From Prochlorococcus sp. MIT 0701 (GTDB lineage: Bacteria > Cyanobacteriota > Cyanobacteriia > PCC-6307 > Cyanobiaceae): a stretch of 64,000 nt of DNA. Below the pieces are notes generated by a model that saw only the letters and a program-made list of their open reading frames with translations, was not told where the DNA came from and did not search any database. Positions 29,287 through 38,166 of this stretch are shown here, piece after piece (the stretch's first letter is position 1; each line of letters begins with the position of its first letter). The translations under genes and the position numbers were made by a program. Location of the stretch: the NCBI RefSeq assembly GCF_000760295.1, contig NZ_JNBA01000039.1, positions 1 to 64,000 on the forward strand, written 5' to 3'.

Positions 29287-30597
29287 TTATTCTTGACTCT
29301 CAATAATCGGTATTGAGGCATTGCTAGGGTGGATTTGTTGAAATAAGTCTGGCGCAAAGATGAATGCTAGTATGATCAGAATTATAGAGAATAGCCGAAT
29401 AGCAACTTTACGATGGATTGTCCTTTGAATATCATGAGCAAATTTAGGGTTTGCGGGAGGGTATACCATCAACATATCTTGATGAATGGTATTTGTATGT
29501 GCCGTCGTAGGGTGTAAGTCCCAAGGGCTTTCTTTCTCAAGTGCGTTCTGATGCCAATCCCAAAACAGCTTAATCATTTTATCTTCTGCTAAAAGTTTAT
29601 TTTGCTCTTGATTCATGTATCCCATCTGTTCATTAAATGTTTGAGTTTGTAAGACAAGATAATCCTCAGAGAAAATGGTATAAAAAACTTTTTGCTGACG
29701 TTGCTTGAAAAGTAGTATTTTGCATAGAAGCTGATTCGTGATGAACTTTCTATAATGACGAACAATAATACGAGCCCTATTATTTGCCAAGGGGATATGA
29801 TCTAAAACCTGTACATATCTTGCTTTATCAGTTGCACCCTTGAAGATAATCACCCTGCCAGGAGGGATAAATATCTGAGAAATAAATTCATCCTTATTGT
29901 TTCCTTTCTCGTTGTAGACACTTCTTAAATGCTTATGATCTTTGCTAATCGTTTGATTAAAGCTTTGAATTGTTTTACGATTAACATCATTGCCGGGCAA
30001 GGTATTGCCATGCATCCAGAAAATATGCAATATGTCTAGATGATTTTCTATAATCCGAGACCAATCACACTTAAAATCAATAAAAACCTCTTCAAAAGCA
30101 GAATCACCTAATTGAAATCCATATGTCTCTGGGAAGCTTGCTTCTAGAGGAGTTTTAATGTCAAAATCATGGGGACTAGCTTTTGCATGGCCTGTATAGT
30201 AAATATAAATATAGTCACCTTTTTCAATACAGGGATATTGACGTAGATGAACATGTTTGGCGAAATTACTGTAATCGGAGTCGACAATATGGCTACAAGT
30301 TATCTTGTGTGATCCATTACTGTCACATTCAGTGTTGTAACGTGCCCCATGATATGGACAAATGATTTCGCCATTTATATTTTCTCCACCTCGAAATGAT
30401 GCTGCTCGATGAGGGCAAAAATCTTTGATGCATCTAGGCTTGTTATTCTTGTCTCTGTATATCACTAATGGTTCATTAAACATGGACAGATGATATAATT
30501 CATTTTCTTTTAATAACTTACTAGCACAGACGGAATACCAACCCAGCAGGCCTACTGAAGGACGTATGGCTTTCTCGGTTGGAGACTCAACTGTCAA
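29287..30597 (-). CDS. Rieske non-heme iron oxygenase, PaO/CAO type
   Basis: 436 residues. Rieske cluster ligands C61, H63 (CPHRAA) and C80, H83 (CPYHGA). Mononuclear iron site N-x2-D-x2-H-x4-H at 185-196 (NHLDILHIFWMH). A C-terminal membrane helix lies at about 400-420. This layout matches the pheophorbide a oxygenase / chlorophyllide a oxygenase / Tic55 group. In Prochlorococcus a distant CAO homologue is held responsible for chlorophyll b, and this gene is a candidate; other substrates are possible. Start is TTG at 30597. Codon use is noticeably more AT-rich than the mfd gene beside it, and a gene-free spacer of about 870 bases lies upstream. Confidence 0.85.
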   Translation of the reverse strand: MTVESPTEKAIRPSVGLLGWYSVCASKLLKENELYHLSMFNEPLVIYRDKNNKPRCIKDFCPHRAASFRGGENINGEIICPYHGARYNTECDSNGSHKITCSHIVDSDYSNFAKHVHLRQYPCIEKGDYIYIYYTGHAKASPHDFDIKTPLEASFPETYGFQLGDSAFEEVFIDFKCDWSRIIENHLDILHIFWMHGNTLPGNDVNRKTIQSFNQTISKDHKHLRSVYNEKGNNKDEFISQIFIPPGRVIIFKGATDKARYVQVLDHIPLANNRARIIVRHYRKFITNQLLCKILLFKQRQQKVFYTIFSEDYLVLQTQTFNEQMGYMNQEQNKLLAEDKMIKLFWDWHQNALEKESPWDLHPTTAHTNTIHQDMLMVYPPANPKFAHDIQRTIHRKVAIRLFSIILIILAFIFAPDLFQQIHPSNASIPIIESQE

Positions 30598-31471
30598 CTT
30601 GGTCTTTTTTTATTAATTCGATTTTATCGTGCGGGCATCTGGTTTGTAAATTCTGCAGTTATGGCGTAATAATATTGATATACTGTTGAGCTGCTCATTA
30701 GCCTCCTGGCTGCGACATTAAGACCCATAACCTACTGCCCTGCAGGCGATCATACGGGTGGCTCCTAGGTTTCAAACCCCTGGCAGGACCTTCCTGGCAC
30801 TTGGCTCACTGCTTTCTGCTCACTCATTCCTGCCTTGAAGGTACAGGTTTCAGCACCTTCGTACTTTGACGACCTAATTGATTATTCAGGATGAAAACTA
30901 TTTAACGCTAACAATTTATCAAATATACCAACGCTGACCAATCACGAACAGACTACCAGTATCTCTCTGGCTGGATCTCAATTAACAGTTTAACTCTTCT
31001 GTAGTCCTTGCAATTAGGCTGCAACTGATCACACCTGCCTAATGTAGATTTTTTCAGCTTAACAGTCTTATGTCGATATTATGGTGCAAGATACTATTCT
31101 TTGCGCCCCGATTCCGCGCATTTGATTCCTCCCGATGTAGCAGGATAGATCCTTCTCTTTGTTGACGCAGTCTCATTGTATAGGAAACAGTCCTGATTTA
31201 AACTCCTTATTCTCATTGTCTTTAATGCTCATATTGCTCTAGAGTATTGACACCTCTTGAATTTTATTTTTTAAGCTTTTATCGTTTGTGCATATGTTCC
31301 AGACGATATTCAGAGTCATTCTTATTTAGTCTATATTTATGCCCCTCTATATGTTTTATTCGGTGTTAGTCGATAGATTTACTTGACTGCCATAATGATC
31401 GTTGTCCTTAAGCCTTTTCTCTATAAAGCCATCAACATATACGAATCAAACGTGCAATACTTACATGTTGA
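30598..31471. other. long spacer upstream of the Rieske oxygenase
   Basis: Mostly AT-rich with stops in all frames. The exception is a GC-rich islet at about 30690-30870, listed separately as a possible RNA. From 30870 to 31471 I see no open frame, hairpin terminator or tRNA-like structure. Confidence 0.5.
30690..30870 (+). ncRNA. candidate structured RNA (GC-rich islet)
   Basis: About 180 bases of clearly higher GC content within AT-rich DNA, with no open frame. On the plus strand a TATACT (-10-like, 30679-30684) sits just before it. Hairpins include AGCC/GGCT (AGCCTCCTGGCT), a near-palindrome around 30779-30799 with CCTGGCA repeated, and GAAGGT/ACCTTC at 30837-30842 and 30855-30860. It does not show the landmarks of RNase P RNA, tmRNA, SRP RNA or a cobalamin riboswitch. 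Strand is chosen from the promoter-like box only. Confidence 0.3.
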
Positions 31472-32209
31472 TTACTGACTATTTGTTATTAGCTCTGCTT
31501 CTAGCAACATGTTGAAACTCAGCAATTGTTGATCATTTAATTGTTGTCGACTTCTTGCTTTTAGTTGGTCTTGTAAGTATCTCCTGCCTTGGTCTGGAGT
31601 CCATCTAAGTTTCTCGAGTAATTGATCACATTGGTTCAAAAGATCTGTTCGCCGTAATGGTTTACCAGCCTCATTAGGGTCTTCGCCAGGCTTTAATTCT
31701 TTTAGTTGATTAAGAAAGGAAGTTAAATCACTGTAACGAGTGATGCGATGACGACTTGAGTGACCAAAACACTTCTGCAGGTAAAGCATCTCTTGTTCCC
31801 TATCCCATCCGATTCTTTGCAGCTCATTATCTATTGCTGCCAATTCATCACTCCAGTCTTCGGGATCTGTCAGAGCCTCTACTTGATGCTCTGATGCTGA
31901 TACTTGTTCTGCATTATTTGGTTGACGTATCTGCTCATCTTTTTTAAATGGCACCCTTATTAATCTTTTATTAGTGCTTGCATCTGACTCAGCTTCTTGA
32001 GTCTCAACTAAATCACTATCATTGAGAGGGCTTGTCTTGTTGGCTAGTCGTTGGATCAGCCTTCCCAAGGCTCGGTCTTCTGCAGATTCAGCTGTCGGTC
32101 CCTCTCCTAAGGCACTTCCTAGAGGTTCACCGCCTTGCCAACCCGAAACTTGCACAATGCAACGACTTGGGTCTGTGTGGCACAACTTTACCTGGATCTG
32201 CATCACCAA
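31472..32209 (-). CDS. conserved hypothetical protein with two helical repeat modules
   Basis: 245 residues, soluble. The N-terminal 60 residues resemble a small beta-rich/dsRBD-like domain (CIVQVSGWQGGEPLGSALGEG, then AEDRALGRLIQRL). A low-complexity acidic linker follows. The C-terminal half has two similar modules: IGWDREQEMLYLQKCFGHSS (about 152-171) and LRWTPDQGRRYLQDQLKARS (about 202-221), each W-x2-[EQ]-x-[GE] then YLQ and an SR/SS turn. The same W..EQG..YL pattern occurs at the C-terminus of cyanobacterial nucleic-acid-associated proteins, but I cannot name a family. It is downstream of fmt by about 200 bases. Confidence 0.75.
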   Translation of the reverse strand: MVMQIQVKLCHTDPSRCIVQVSGWQGGEPLGSALGEGPTAESAEDRALGRLIQRLANKTSPLNDSDLVETQEAESDASTNKRLIRVPFKKDEQIRQPNNAEQVSASEHQVEALTDPEDWSDELAAIDNELQRIGWDREQEMLYLQKCFGHSSRHRITRYSDLTSFLNQLKELKPGEDPNEAGKPLRRTDLLNQCDQLLEKLRWTPDQGRRYLQDQLKARSRQQLNDQQLLSFNMLLEAELITNSQ

Positions 32210-32410
32210 CGGCTACTGCCAGCCTTTCTAGGCATTATTGACCACACCAACTCATTATTGCGCTGATTGTGATTTCTCTATTCCTTTCGCCTTTTTTGCA
32301 TTGCTCTTCTAAGCATTCTCCTATATGGATTAGTCATGTCTTTGTTTTAAATAACGGCATGTTAGTTGAAACTCGTTAAACGGACTCATCTGGATATTGG
32401 ATCGCTTAGG

Positions 32411-33445
32411 TTAGATGTTGCCATCTTTCCCAATGTAATCACCGACAGACGCTTGCAATTGTTGTATCAATACCTGTCCTGTGGCTTTGCTTTTGCCTTC
32501 CAATTGCGCCTGCTGAATCAGAACAGGGCAGGTTTTTGTACTTACGACTAGGCCCAGATTGGGTTCGCATGACAGTATCTTTCCTGGTGCATGTTTGCCA
32601 TCTTGCCAGCGTCCGAGCAGTGGTCTTACTTTTTCAGAAAGCTTGGATTTCAATCCTTCCTCAAGAGGTTCAGTTGCCTGTACTTTCAACCTCTTGTTAT
32701 TCCAGCTGCTTAATGCATTTGGATAAAGGCCCATGACCCTGCGATGCAGTTCCATTGCGGATTGATTCCAGTCCAGAATGTAGTCTTTTTTCGAGAGCAT
32801 TTGGGCATATGTCGGGTTAGCCCCAATCTCCTCCTGTTTGATCACTTCTAATTGTTTCCAACGTTCCGATTCGACTCCGGGACCTGCTGCTGCAATTCTT
32901 GGCATTGATTCTAAAAATAATTTTGCCGTTATAGAACTCAAACGATTAGCCAGTGCAGTCGCATTTTCCAGTAGGGCGATAGAAACCCGCTCTTGGACCA
33001 AAACGGGACCGGTATCAAGTCCCTCTTCCATTGCCATGATTCCAACGCCTGTGACGTTGTCACCACTTAGCAAACTCCATTGAATAGGTCCTGCTCCACG
33101 CCAGCGGGGCAACAGTGAAGCGTGACCATTCCAACAACCGAGAGGTGGTTGCTTGAGAACTGCTGAAGGTAGAAGCTGCCCAAATGCCACTACAACTGAA
33201 ATATCAGCCTTGAGTGATGCTAATTCTGCTTGAACGACGATGTCATTCCTAATCCGTTCTGGGGTGAAAACACGGATGCCCAGCTCCAGTGCTCGTTGTT
33301 TTACGGGCGAGGCAATTTGCTGATTGCCACGTCCACGGCGACGATCAGGCTGGCTCACCACACCTACAACTTCATAGCCTGCATCATTTAGAGCATCCAG
33401 AGTTGGCACTGCATAGGTGGGAGTACCCCAGAACAGCACCCTCAT
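32411..33445 (-). CDS. fmt: methionyl-tRNA formyltransferase
   Basis: 344 residues. Transfers a formyl group from 10-formyl-THF to initiator Met-tRNA. N-terminal formyltransferase fold with VGVVSQPDRRRGRG, catalytic Asn/His region NGHASLLPRWRGAGPIQWSL and MEEGLDTGPVL. C-terminal OB-like domain from about 215. ATG start at 33445 overlaps the end of the pmbA gene by 4 bases. Confidence 0.96.
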   Translation of the reverse strand: MRVLFWGTPTYAVPTLDALNDAGYEVVGVVSQPDRRRGRGNQQIASPVKQRALELGIRVFTPERIRNDIVVQAELASLKADISVVVAFGQLLPSAVLKQPPLGCWNGHASLLPRWRGAGPIQWSLLSGDNVTGVGIMAMEEGLDTGPVLVQERVSIALLENATALANRLSSITAKLFLESMPRIAAAGPGVESERWKQLEVIKQEEIGANPTYAQMLSKKDYILDWNQSAMELHRRVMGLYPNALSSWNNKRLKVQATEPLEEGLKSKLSEKVRPLLGRWQDGKHAPGKILSCEPNLGLVVSTKTCPVLIQQAQLEGKSKATGQVLIQQLQASVGDYIGKDGNI

Positions 33446-34827
33446 GCTTCACCAGTAATTGACAACCCTTCAATCCACACATAAGGAGATACCCCTCCAG
33501 GTGTGATCACCTGTTCAGCTTCAATATTTACAATGTTATTCAGAAGCGAACGGATGTCCCCAGCAACTGTGGCTGCTTCGATCGACACTCTTTCCCCTTT
33601 GTTTACCAACCAACCATTAAATGGCAGAGAGAATGAACCCTGACTTGCTTTAACGCCAGCATGTAGGGCATTTAAACCTTCAATTAACACGAACTTTTCT
33701 TTGCACTTGCTTTGCTGCAGATGAGTATTTGTGCTGTTTTGACCTTCAGTGTTGTTCACTTCAAACCAATCTGGTCCCACTGATACCTTTGCTCCTAGTC
33801 CTGCATGGCCTGTTGGGGGTACACCGAATGCTCTTGCGGTAGCTTCCGAGTGCAGGAAATTCTCAAGTCTTCCCCCGTTGATTAAGCATAGTTTTTGAGT
33901 TGGTGTGCCTTCTCCATCGAAACTAGAGGCCCCTACATGTGCTGGATGTAATCCGTTGTCATGCAGGGAGAAGAATGGAACGGCGATGTTGTTGCCGAGT
34001 GTTTCTCGCTGGCTGAGGCTGACGCCATCGAGGACTGCTCTGGCATTGAACATGCTGCTGAAGGCACCGATCAAGTCCAGGAAAGCCTCTGGTGTGAAGC
34101 AGACGAGATAACATCCAGTGTCGATTGGCTGATAGTCAAGATGGCTAATTGTTCGTTCTGCTGCTTCATCGATACATCCATCAATATCAAGATCTTGACT
34201 ACCTAAAGCAAGGCGAATTGCACCACCACTGCGGGGTTTACGTCCACTTTCTTCTGCGCGGGCAAAAAGGTAAAGGCTTGCTTGACTACGCTTCATTTGA
34301 CGTAGCGCTCCATCGCTGTTCAGATAAACTCGTTCGTAGGTTGCTTCCCCTAGACCGTTGTAAGGAATGGTCTGTATAGCAGAATGTCGACTAAGAAGAT
34401 CAGCTTCGGCCTCTTTAAGCACCTCCAGCATTCGTTGAATTCCCTGTGCTGGTAGTAGGGGGCGCTCTAGTTTTGGTAACGGAGATGTGGCGAGTTTTGA
34501 GAATGCAGGAACGTCATTTCCGTTGCCAAAGTCACTTGCCTGATGAGCACCAATAAGTGCTTTTTCTAATCCTTTCTCTGAAAGATCTGACGTGCTTGTT
34601 ATGCCTACAAGGCCTTTGTTGTTCCATACACGCACTGTGATTGAGCTGCGCTGCGCACCTTTTAACTGCTTGGCTTCGCCACGATCGATTTGAACAGAGC
34701 TATCTGTGCTGCAGGCTGCTCCCAAATCCCATTGATGGATACCCTCGCGGCTAGCAAGTTGACTGAGCTTGTCTCGTAGAGCATGAGTATCGAGCTCGAT
34801 AGCATTCGCTGTTTTTATCTCAGACAT
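33442..34827 (-). CDS. pmbA: TldE/PmbA family metalloprotease subunit
   Basis: 461 residues, the TldE/PmbA half of the TldD-TldE pair. Contains FDGEGTPTQK and the C-terminal GGVSPYVWIEGLSITG; it lacks the HExxxH zinc motif, as expected for this subunit. The complex degrades unfolded peptides and in other bacteria matures microcins and the antitoxin CcdA. It follows tldD by 2 bases and overlaps fmt by 4, so all three form one operon. Confidence 0.93.
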   Translation of the reverse strand: MSEIKTANAIELDTHALRDKLSQLASREGIHQWDLGAACSTDSSVQIDRGEAKQLKGAQRSSITVRVWNNKGLVGITSTSDLSEKGLEKALIGAHQASDFGNGNDVPAFSKLATSPLPKLERPLLPAQGIQRMLEVLKEAEADLLSRHSAIQTIPYNGLGEATYERVYLNSDGALRQMKRSQASLYLFARAEESGRKPRSGGAIRLALGSQDLDIDGCIDEAAERTISHLDYQPIDTGCYLVCFTPEAFLDLIGAFSSMFNARAVLDGVSLSQRETLGNNIAVPFFSLHDNGLHPAHVGASSFDGEGTPTQKLCLINGGRLENFLHSEATARAFGVPPTGHAGLGAKVSVGPDWFEVNNTEGQNSTNTHLQQSKCKEKFVLIEGLNALHAGVKASQGSFSLPFNGWLVNKGERVSIEAATVAGDIRSLLNNIVNIEAEQVITPGGVSPYVWIEGLSITGEA

Positions 34828-34829
34828 AA

Positions 34830-36275
34830 TCAGCGGCCTCCCACGGTGATTGAATCGACTTTGATATGTGGTTGTCCAACGGTGACAAAAATGTTGCCGC
34901 TTACTGACCCGCAGAAACCAGCGGCTAGCTCAAGGTCATTGGCACACATAGAAATCCGTGGCATCACATCCTTTGCTTCGCCAATCAGAGTGGCTCCTTT
35001 TACAGGTTTGCCGAGCTTGCCTTTCTCGATCAGATAGCCCTCTTCCACGGCAAAATTAAATTGACCGGTTGGCCCAACGCTGCCTCCACCCATTGATTTG
35101 CAGTAAAGCCCTCGATCGATCGAGGCGATGAGTTGTTCCGGTGAGTGCGGGCCAGCGGCGATATATGTGTTGCGCATGCGGCTAGCTGCAGCGAATGTGT
35201 GGGCTTGACGTCGGCCGCTGCCGGTTCGTTGGTGACCGGTGCGGAGCTCACCGGCTCTATCGCTGATGAATTGCTTAAGCACACCGTTGTTAATTAACAC
35301 GGTTCGCTGGCTTTCCATGCCTTCGTCATCCATGCTCAGTGAACCGAAGGCCCCATCGGTAATACCCTCATCGATTGCCGTTACAGCTTCATGGGCGATC
35401 GATTGGTTCAACTTGTCGCTGAAGGGTGTTGTACCGCGTTCGATCTGAGTGGTTTCGAGAAGATGCCCACATGCTTCGTGAAAGATCACACCACCAAAGC
35501 GGTTGGCCAGTACTGCTGGCATTTGTCCGGCGTCCACGTAATCGGCATAAAGCATTGTGCCTGCGCTTTCGCAAACTTCCTTGGCACTCGTTTCGGCATC
35601 CCACTTGCGAAGGTCGTCTGGTCGTCCCGAAGTTCCATAACGGCGACCAATGCTTGAGCGGTGTTCGCCATCTGTAGCAAGGACATTAAGCCCAATGGAC
35701 TGATGCAAGCGGATGTCCCGTCCAAAGGTGCCATCACTTGCAGCCACGAGAACCTCCTGCCAGTCACGGGCATAACTGCCTCGCCGCACCTGCAGATGGG
35801 TTCCGTTCTGATCAAGCAATTGCGTTCCATTTAGAAGGCGATCACTTGCTTCAGAAAGCTCTGGGCATTGGTTGAGCCAGTGGGCCTTATCGATGGCGAA
35901 ATCACGAAGGTTCGGCAGACCCTCAAATGATGAGCGAACAGCTTCATTAACCTCAATCCCAAGCATGCTGAGAGCTTGATCTAATGCATGTTTCAGGCCT
36001 GCATCTGAAAGATCATTGGTACTGACAAAGCCATCTTGTTTGCCCAGGAACACCCTGATTCCAGCCCCCCTACCGAAGGATGGATTGACACTGGTAATGG
36101 TGTCTTGTTCAGCAAGGACGCTGAGATGATCAATTTGCTCCAGGTAGACCTCCACCAGATCAGCACCGGCAGTTCGACCACGCGCTAGTAGAAATTCCAG
36201 TTGTGGTTGCCAGTGGCTATTAAAGGCTTCTGCCTTGTGCACCAGGCTTTGATCTGGGGTGTAGGTCGAGACCAA
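34830..36275 (-). CDS. tldD: TldD family metalloprotease
   Basis: 481 residues from TTG at 36275. That start is chosen because GGAG lies 5 bases upstream (GGAGAAATGG TTG); the frame is open to 36359, but those 28 residues look non-coding. The zinc site HEACGH is in FGGVIFHEACGHLLE (about 246-251). C-terminal GGSVGPTGQFNFAVEEGYL is typical. It is the catalytic partner of the adjacent PmbA. About 165 bases separate it from the DUF2996 gene. Confidence 0.94.
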   Translation of the reverse strand: MVSTYTPDQSLVHKAEAFNSHWQPQLEFLLARGRTAGADLVEVYLEQIDHLSVLAEQDTITSVNPSFGRGAGIRVFLGKQDGFVSTNDLSDAGLKHALDQALSMLGIEVNEAVRSSFEGLPNLRDFAIDKAHWLNQCPELSEASDRLLNGTQLLDQNGTHLQVRRGSYARDWQEVLVAASDGTFGRDIRLHQSIGLNVLATDGEHRSSIGRRYGTSGRPDDLRKWDAETSAKEVCESAGTMLYADYVDAGQMPAVLANRFGGVIFHEACGHLLETTQIERGTTPFSDKLNQSIAHEAVTAIDEGITDGAFGSLSMDDEGMESQRTVLINNGVLKQFISDRAGELRTGHQRTGSGRRQAHTFAAASRMRNTYIAAGPHSPEQLIASIDRGLYCKSMGGGSVGPTGQFNFAVEEGYLIEKGKLGKPVKGATLIGEAKDVMPRISMCANDLELAAGFCGSVSGNIFVTVGQPHIKVDSITVGGR

Positions 36276-36442
36276 CCATTTCTCCTGCAGCTTGCGTTGA
36301 TTATGGAGAGAATTTGCGTAGATATGTAGATGGACAGCGCCGATCCAGGCGAACCGCAAAAAAAATGCTTATTTGGTTCTCCACCAAGTGGCGTTGGAAA
36401 TGGCGAAAAACGTTAACAAGCCTGAAGAAACTAATAAGTCGC

Positions 36443-36946
36443 TCAGTTTGCAGTCAACCATTTCTGACCATTGAGCCGTTGCAGCAGACGTGAGCGCAAT
36501 AAAACCAATGTCATCTTTTTTTCATCAATTAGGAATGGCTCTAAGAGACTCGGTTCGGTTCCAGTCTCAGCTAGAGAAATAGTCTTTTTAGAAGCGATTG
36601 AATTACTTGCAAAGCAAAGCCAAAAGCGACGACCGATGGGGATCTCACCGCAGACCATCCAGCAAGGATCACCGACAACTGGTCGATCTCCCTGAATCAG
36701 CTCAAGAGTTGAGGGTGGCATACCTCTTTCAGTAAGTGCCTGTTTTATATTTGGAAGAAAGTCATCACGAATAAAGGTCTCAAAAGGCTTGTCTTCTACC
36801 TTTGAAGCTGGGGGTTTGGCGGTTTGGGGCTTTGCTCCCTCCTGTTGATCTTCAGTAGGGTTGGTTTTCACTGGATTCTCTAGAGTTGGTCTTTGTTCGG
36901 CTGGCTTTTGAGCGTCAGCATTAGGATTTACTGGGTTGTCGTTCAC
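36443..36946 (-). CDS. DUF2996 family protein
   Basis: 167 residues. A disordered, proline/lysine-rich N-terminus (about 1-55) precedes a compact domain beginning KPFETFIRDDFLPNIKQAL and containing WMVCGEIPIGRRFWLCF. This matches DUF2996, a cyanobacterial/plastid family of unknown function. A strong hairpin (36983-37015) separates it from the upstream gene. Confidence 0.82.
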   Translation of the reverse strand: MNDNPVNPNADAQKPAEQRPTLENPVKTNPTEDQQEGAKPQTAKPPASKVEDKPFETFIRDDFLPNIKQALTERGMPPSTLELIQGDRPVVGDPCWMVCGEIPIGRRFWLCFASNSIASKKTISLAETGTEPSLLEPFLIDEKKMTLVLLRSRLLQRLNGQKWLTAN

Positions 36947-36982
36947 TGGATCAGTACAGACGAATGAACTTTAAACAGCTTT

Positions 36983-37015
36983 GCGACGAACTCAACGATC
37001 CGTTGAGTTCGTCGC
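36983..37015 (-). other. perfect 15-bp hairpin without T-tract
   Basis: GCGACGAACTCAACG (36983-36997), loop ATC, and CGTTGAGTTCGTCGC (37001-37015) pair perfectly. It lies between two minus-strand genes. Neither flank carries a run of T, so it is not a standard terminator. It may protect or delimit an mRNA segment, or reduce read-through. Confidence 0.6.
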
Positions 37016-37024
37016 GCTATTGGT

Positions 37025-37558
37025 TTACCAGTCCTCACTGAGTGAATCTCCCCAAGAATCATTTTCTGTTGATGAATATCTATGTGGAACGTTGCTCTCG
37101 ACAGGTTGACGCTGGGGCGATTTCCCAACATGTGTTTGCCGCCTTACTGATGATCTTCGTACGACTCGGAATGGCACAGCCACCGTGGGAGATGGATCTC
37201 TTAAATCCCGTTCTGGGTTCTCATCATGCTTTGTTCTTGATTGGGATGGTTCATCGTTAGCTGACTGCCAGTTTCGTTGCCACGTGGTGCTGGTATTGGG
37301 CGAAGCATCTCTTACCCCTTGATGGAAATGATCACGCAATGGGTCTCTGCTTAGTGGTAAGGAGAGACTTGTGGTTAGGGCGAAAATTGCCCCTGCGCTG
37401 CTGCCAAGGACCATCCACCCACCTAGTGTCAAGGTTGGAGACCGCCAATTCAATATGCGTAGGTTGACAGGTTGGTTGAGATTGAAACCTGCAACTACAA
37501 CCACAGCCAGCAGAGGACTCAGGCAAGGCAAAAGTAAGTACTTTTGCAGTCTTGTCAT
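37025..37558 (-). CDS. conserved hypothetical membrane protein
   Basis: 177 residues with two N-terminal membrane helices (LLLPCLSPLLAVVVVAGFNL and LGGWMVLGSSAGAIFALTTSL). The hairpin arrangement resembles LapA-type small membrane proteins. A long basic, disordered tail rich in R, S and P ends in DSWGDSLSEDW. No catalytic motif. Overlaps ubiX by 4 bases and is probably cotranscribed with it. Confidence 0.7.
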   Translation of the reverse strand: MTRLQKYLLLPCLSPLLAVVVVAGFNLNQPVNLRILNWRSPTLTLGGWMVLGSSAGAIFALTTSLSLPLSRDPLRDHFHQGVRDASPNTSTTWQRNWQSANDEPSQSRTKHDENPERDLRDPSPTVAVPFRVVRRSSVRRQTHVGKSPQRQPVESNVPHRYSSTENDSWGDSLSEDW

Positions 37559-38163
37559 TGTGAAGGACCATTCCAGCGGTTAATGGGGGCGAGCCTTTCA
37601 TCAAAGAGGTCGAACAATCTCACAACAAGAAAATCAACCATCTCTTCAATTGTGTTTGGTTTTGTGTACCAGGCAGGAATTGGTGGCGCAATTTTGGCTC
37701 CTGCTTCTGCAAGTGATGTGAGGTTGCGAAGGTGGATAAGGCTCCAGGGCATGTCCCTTGGCGCAATCACCAGAGGTCTCCCCTCTTTGAGGTGGACGTC
37801 TGCACAACGTTCGATTAGATCTATTGATACACCAGCATTGATTCGACCAATTGTGCCCATACTGCAGGGCACAATTGCCATCCCGCGGGTGCGAAAACTA
37901 CCGCTTGCGATGCAGGCAGATTGATCATTCCAGCGATGGCATGTCAGATTGCCATTTTTTACTTGTAGATGATTGCGCCAGAATTTCTCCTGATCAGAAG
38001 GATCCACTGGAACTTCAATTCCTCTTTCGGCTTTCCACACCTGAAGAGCCCCGTGGCTGAAAATCAAATGAACGTCACGGCTGTTTTTAAGCAAGAGCTG
38101 CAGCGATCTTTCAGCTAGAGGTTGAGCTGAAGCTCCTGAAACGGCAAGGACATAGGGATCCAC
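37555..38163 (-). CDS. ubiX: UbiX-type flavin prenyltransferase
   Basis: 202 residues. Prenylates FMN to make the cofactor of UbiD-type decarboxylases. Flavodoxin-like start (LAVSGASAQPLAERSL), then VPCSMGTIGRINAG, RPLVIAPRDMPWSLIHL and the C-terminal PPIPAWYTKPNTIEEMVDFLVVRLFDL, all standard. In cyanobacteria the UbiD partner acts in plastoquinone synthesis. Sits 3 bases after the zam-like gene. Confidence 0.94.
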   Translation of the reverse strand: MDPYVLAVSGASAQPLAERSLQLLLKNSRDVHLIFSHGALQVWKAERGIEVPVDPSDQEKFWRNHLQVKNGNLTCHRWNDQSACIASGSFRTRGMAIVPCSMGTIGRINAGVSIDLIERCADVHLKEGRPLVIAPRDMPWSLIHLRNLTSLAEAGAKIAPPIPAWYTKPNTIEEMVDFLVVRLFDLFDERLAPINRWNGPSQ

Positions 38164-38166
38164 AAA

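Noticed and set aside
30690-30870. Reading the GC-rich islet as tmRNA, RNase P RNA, SRP RNA or a cobalamin riboswitch
   Set aside because: No tag-peptide reading frame, no RNase P core sequences, no SRP GNRA-type tetraloop context and no full B12 box could be found.
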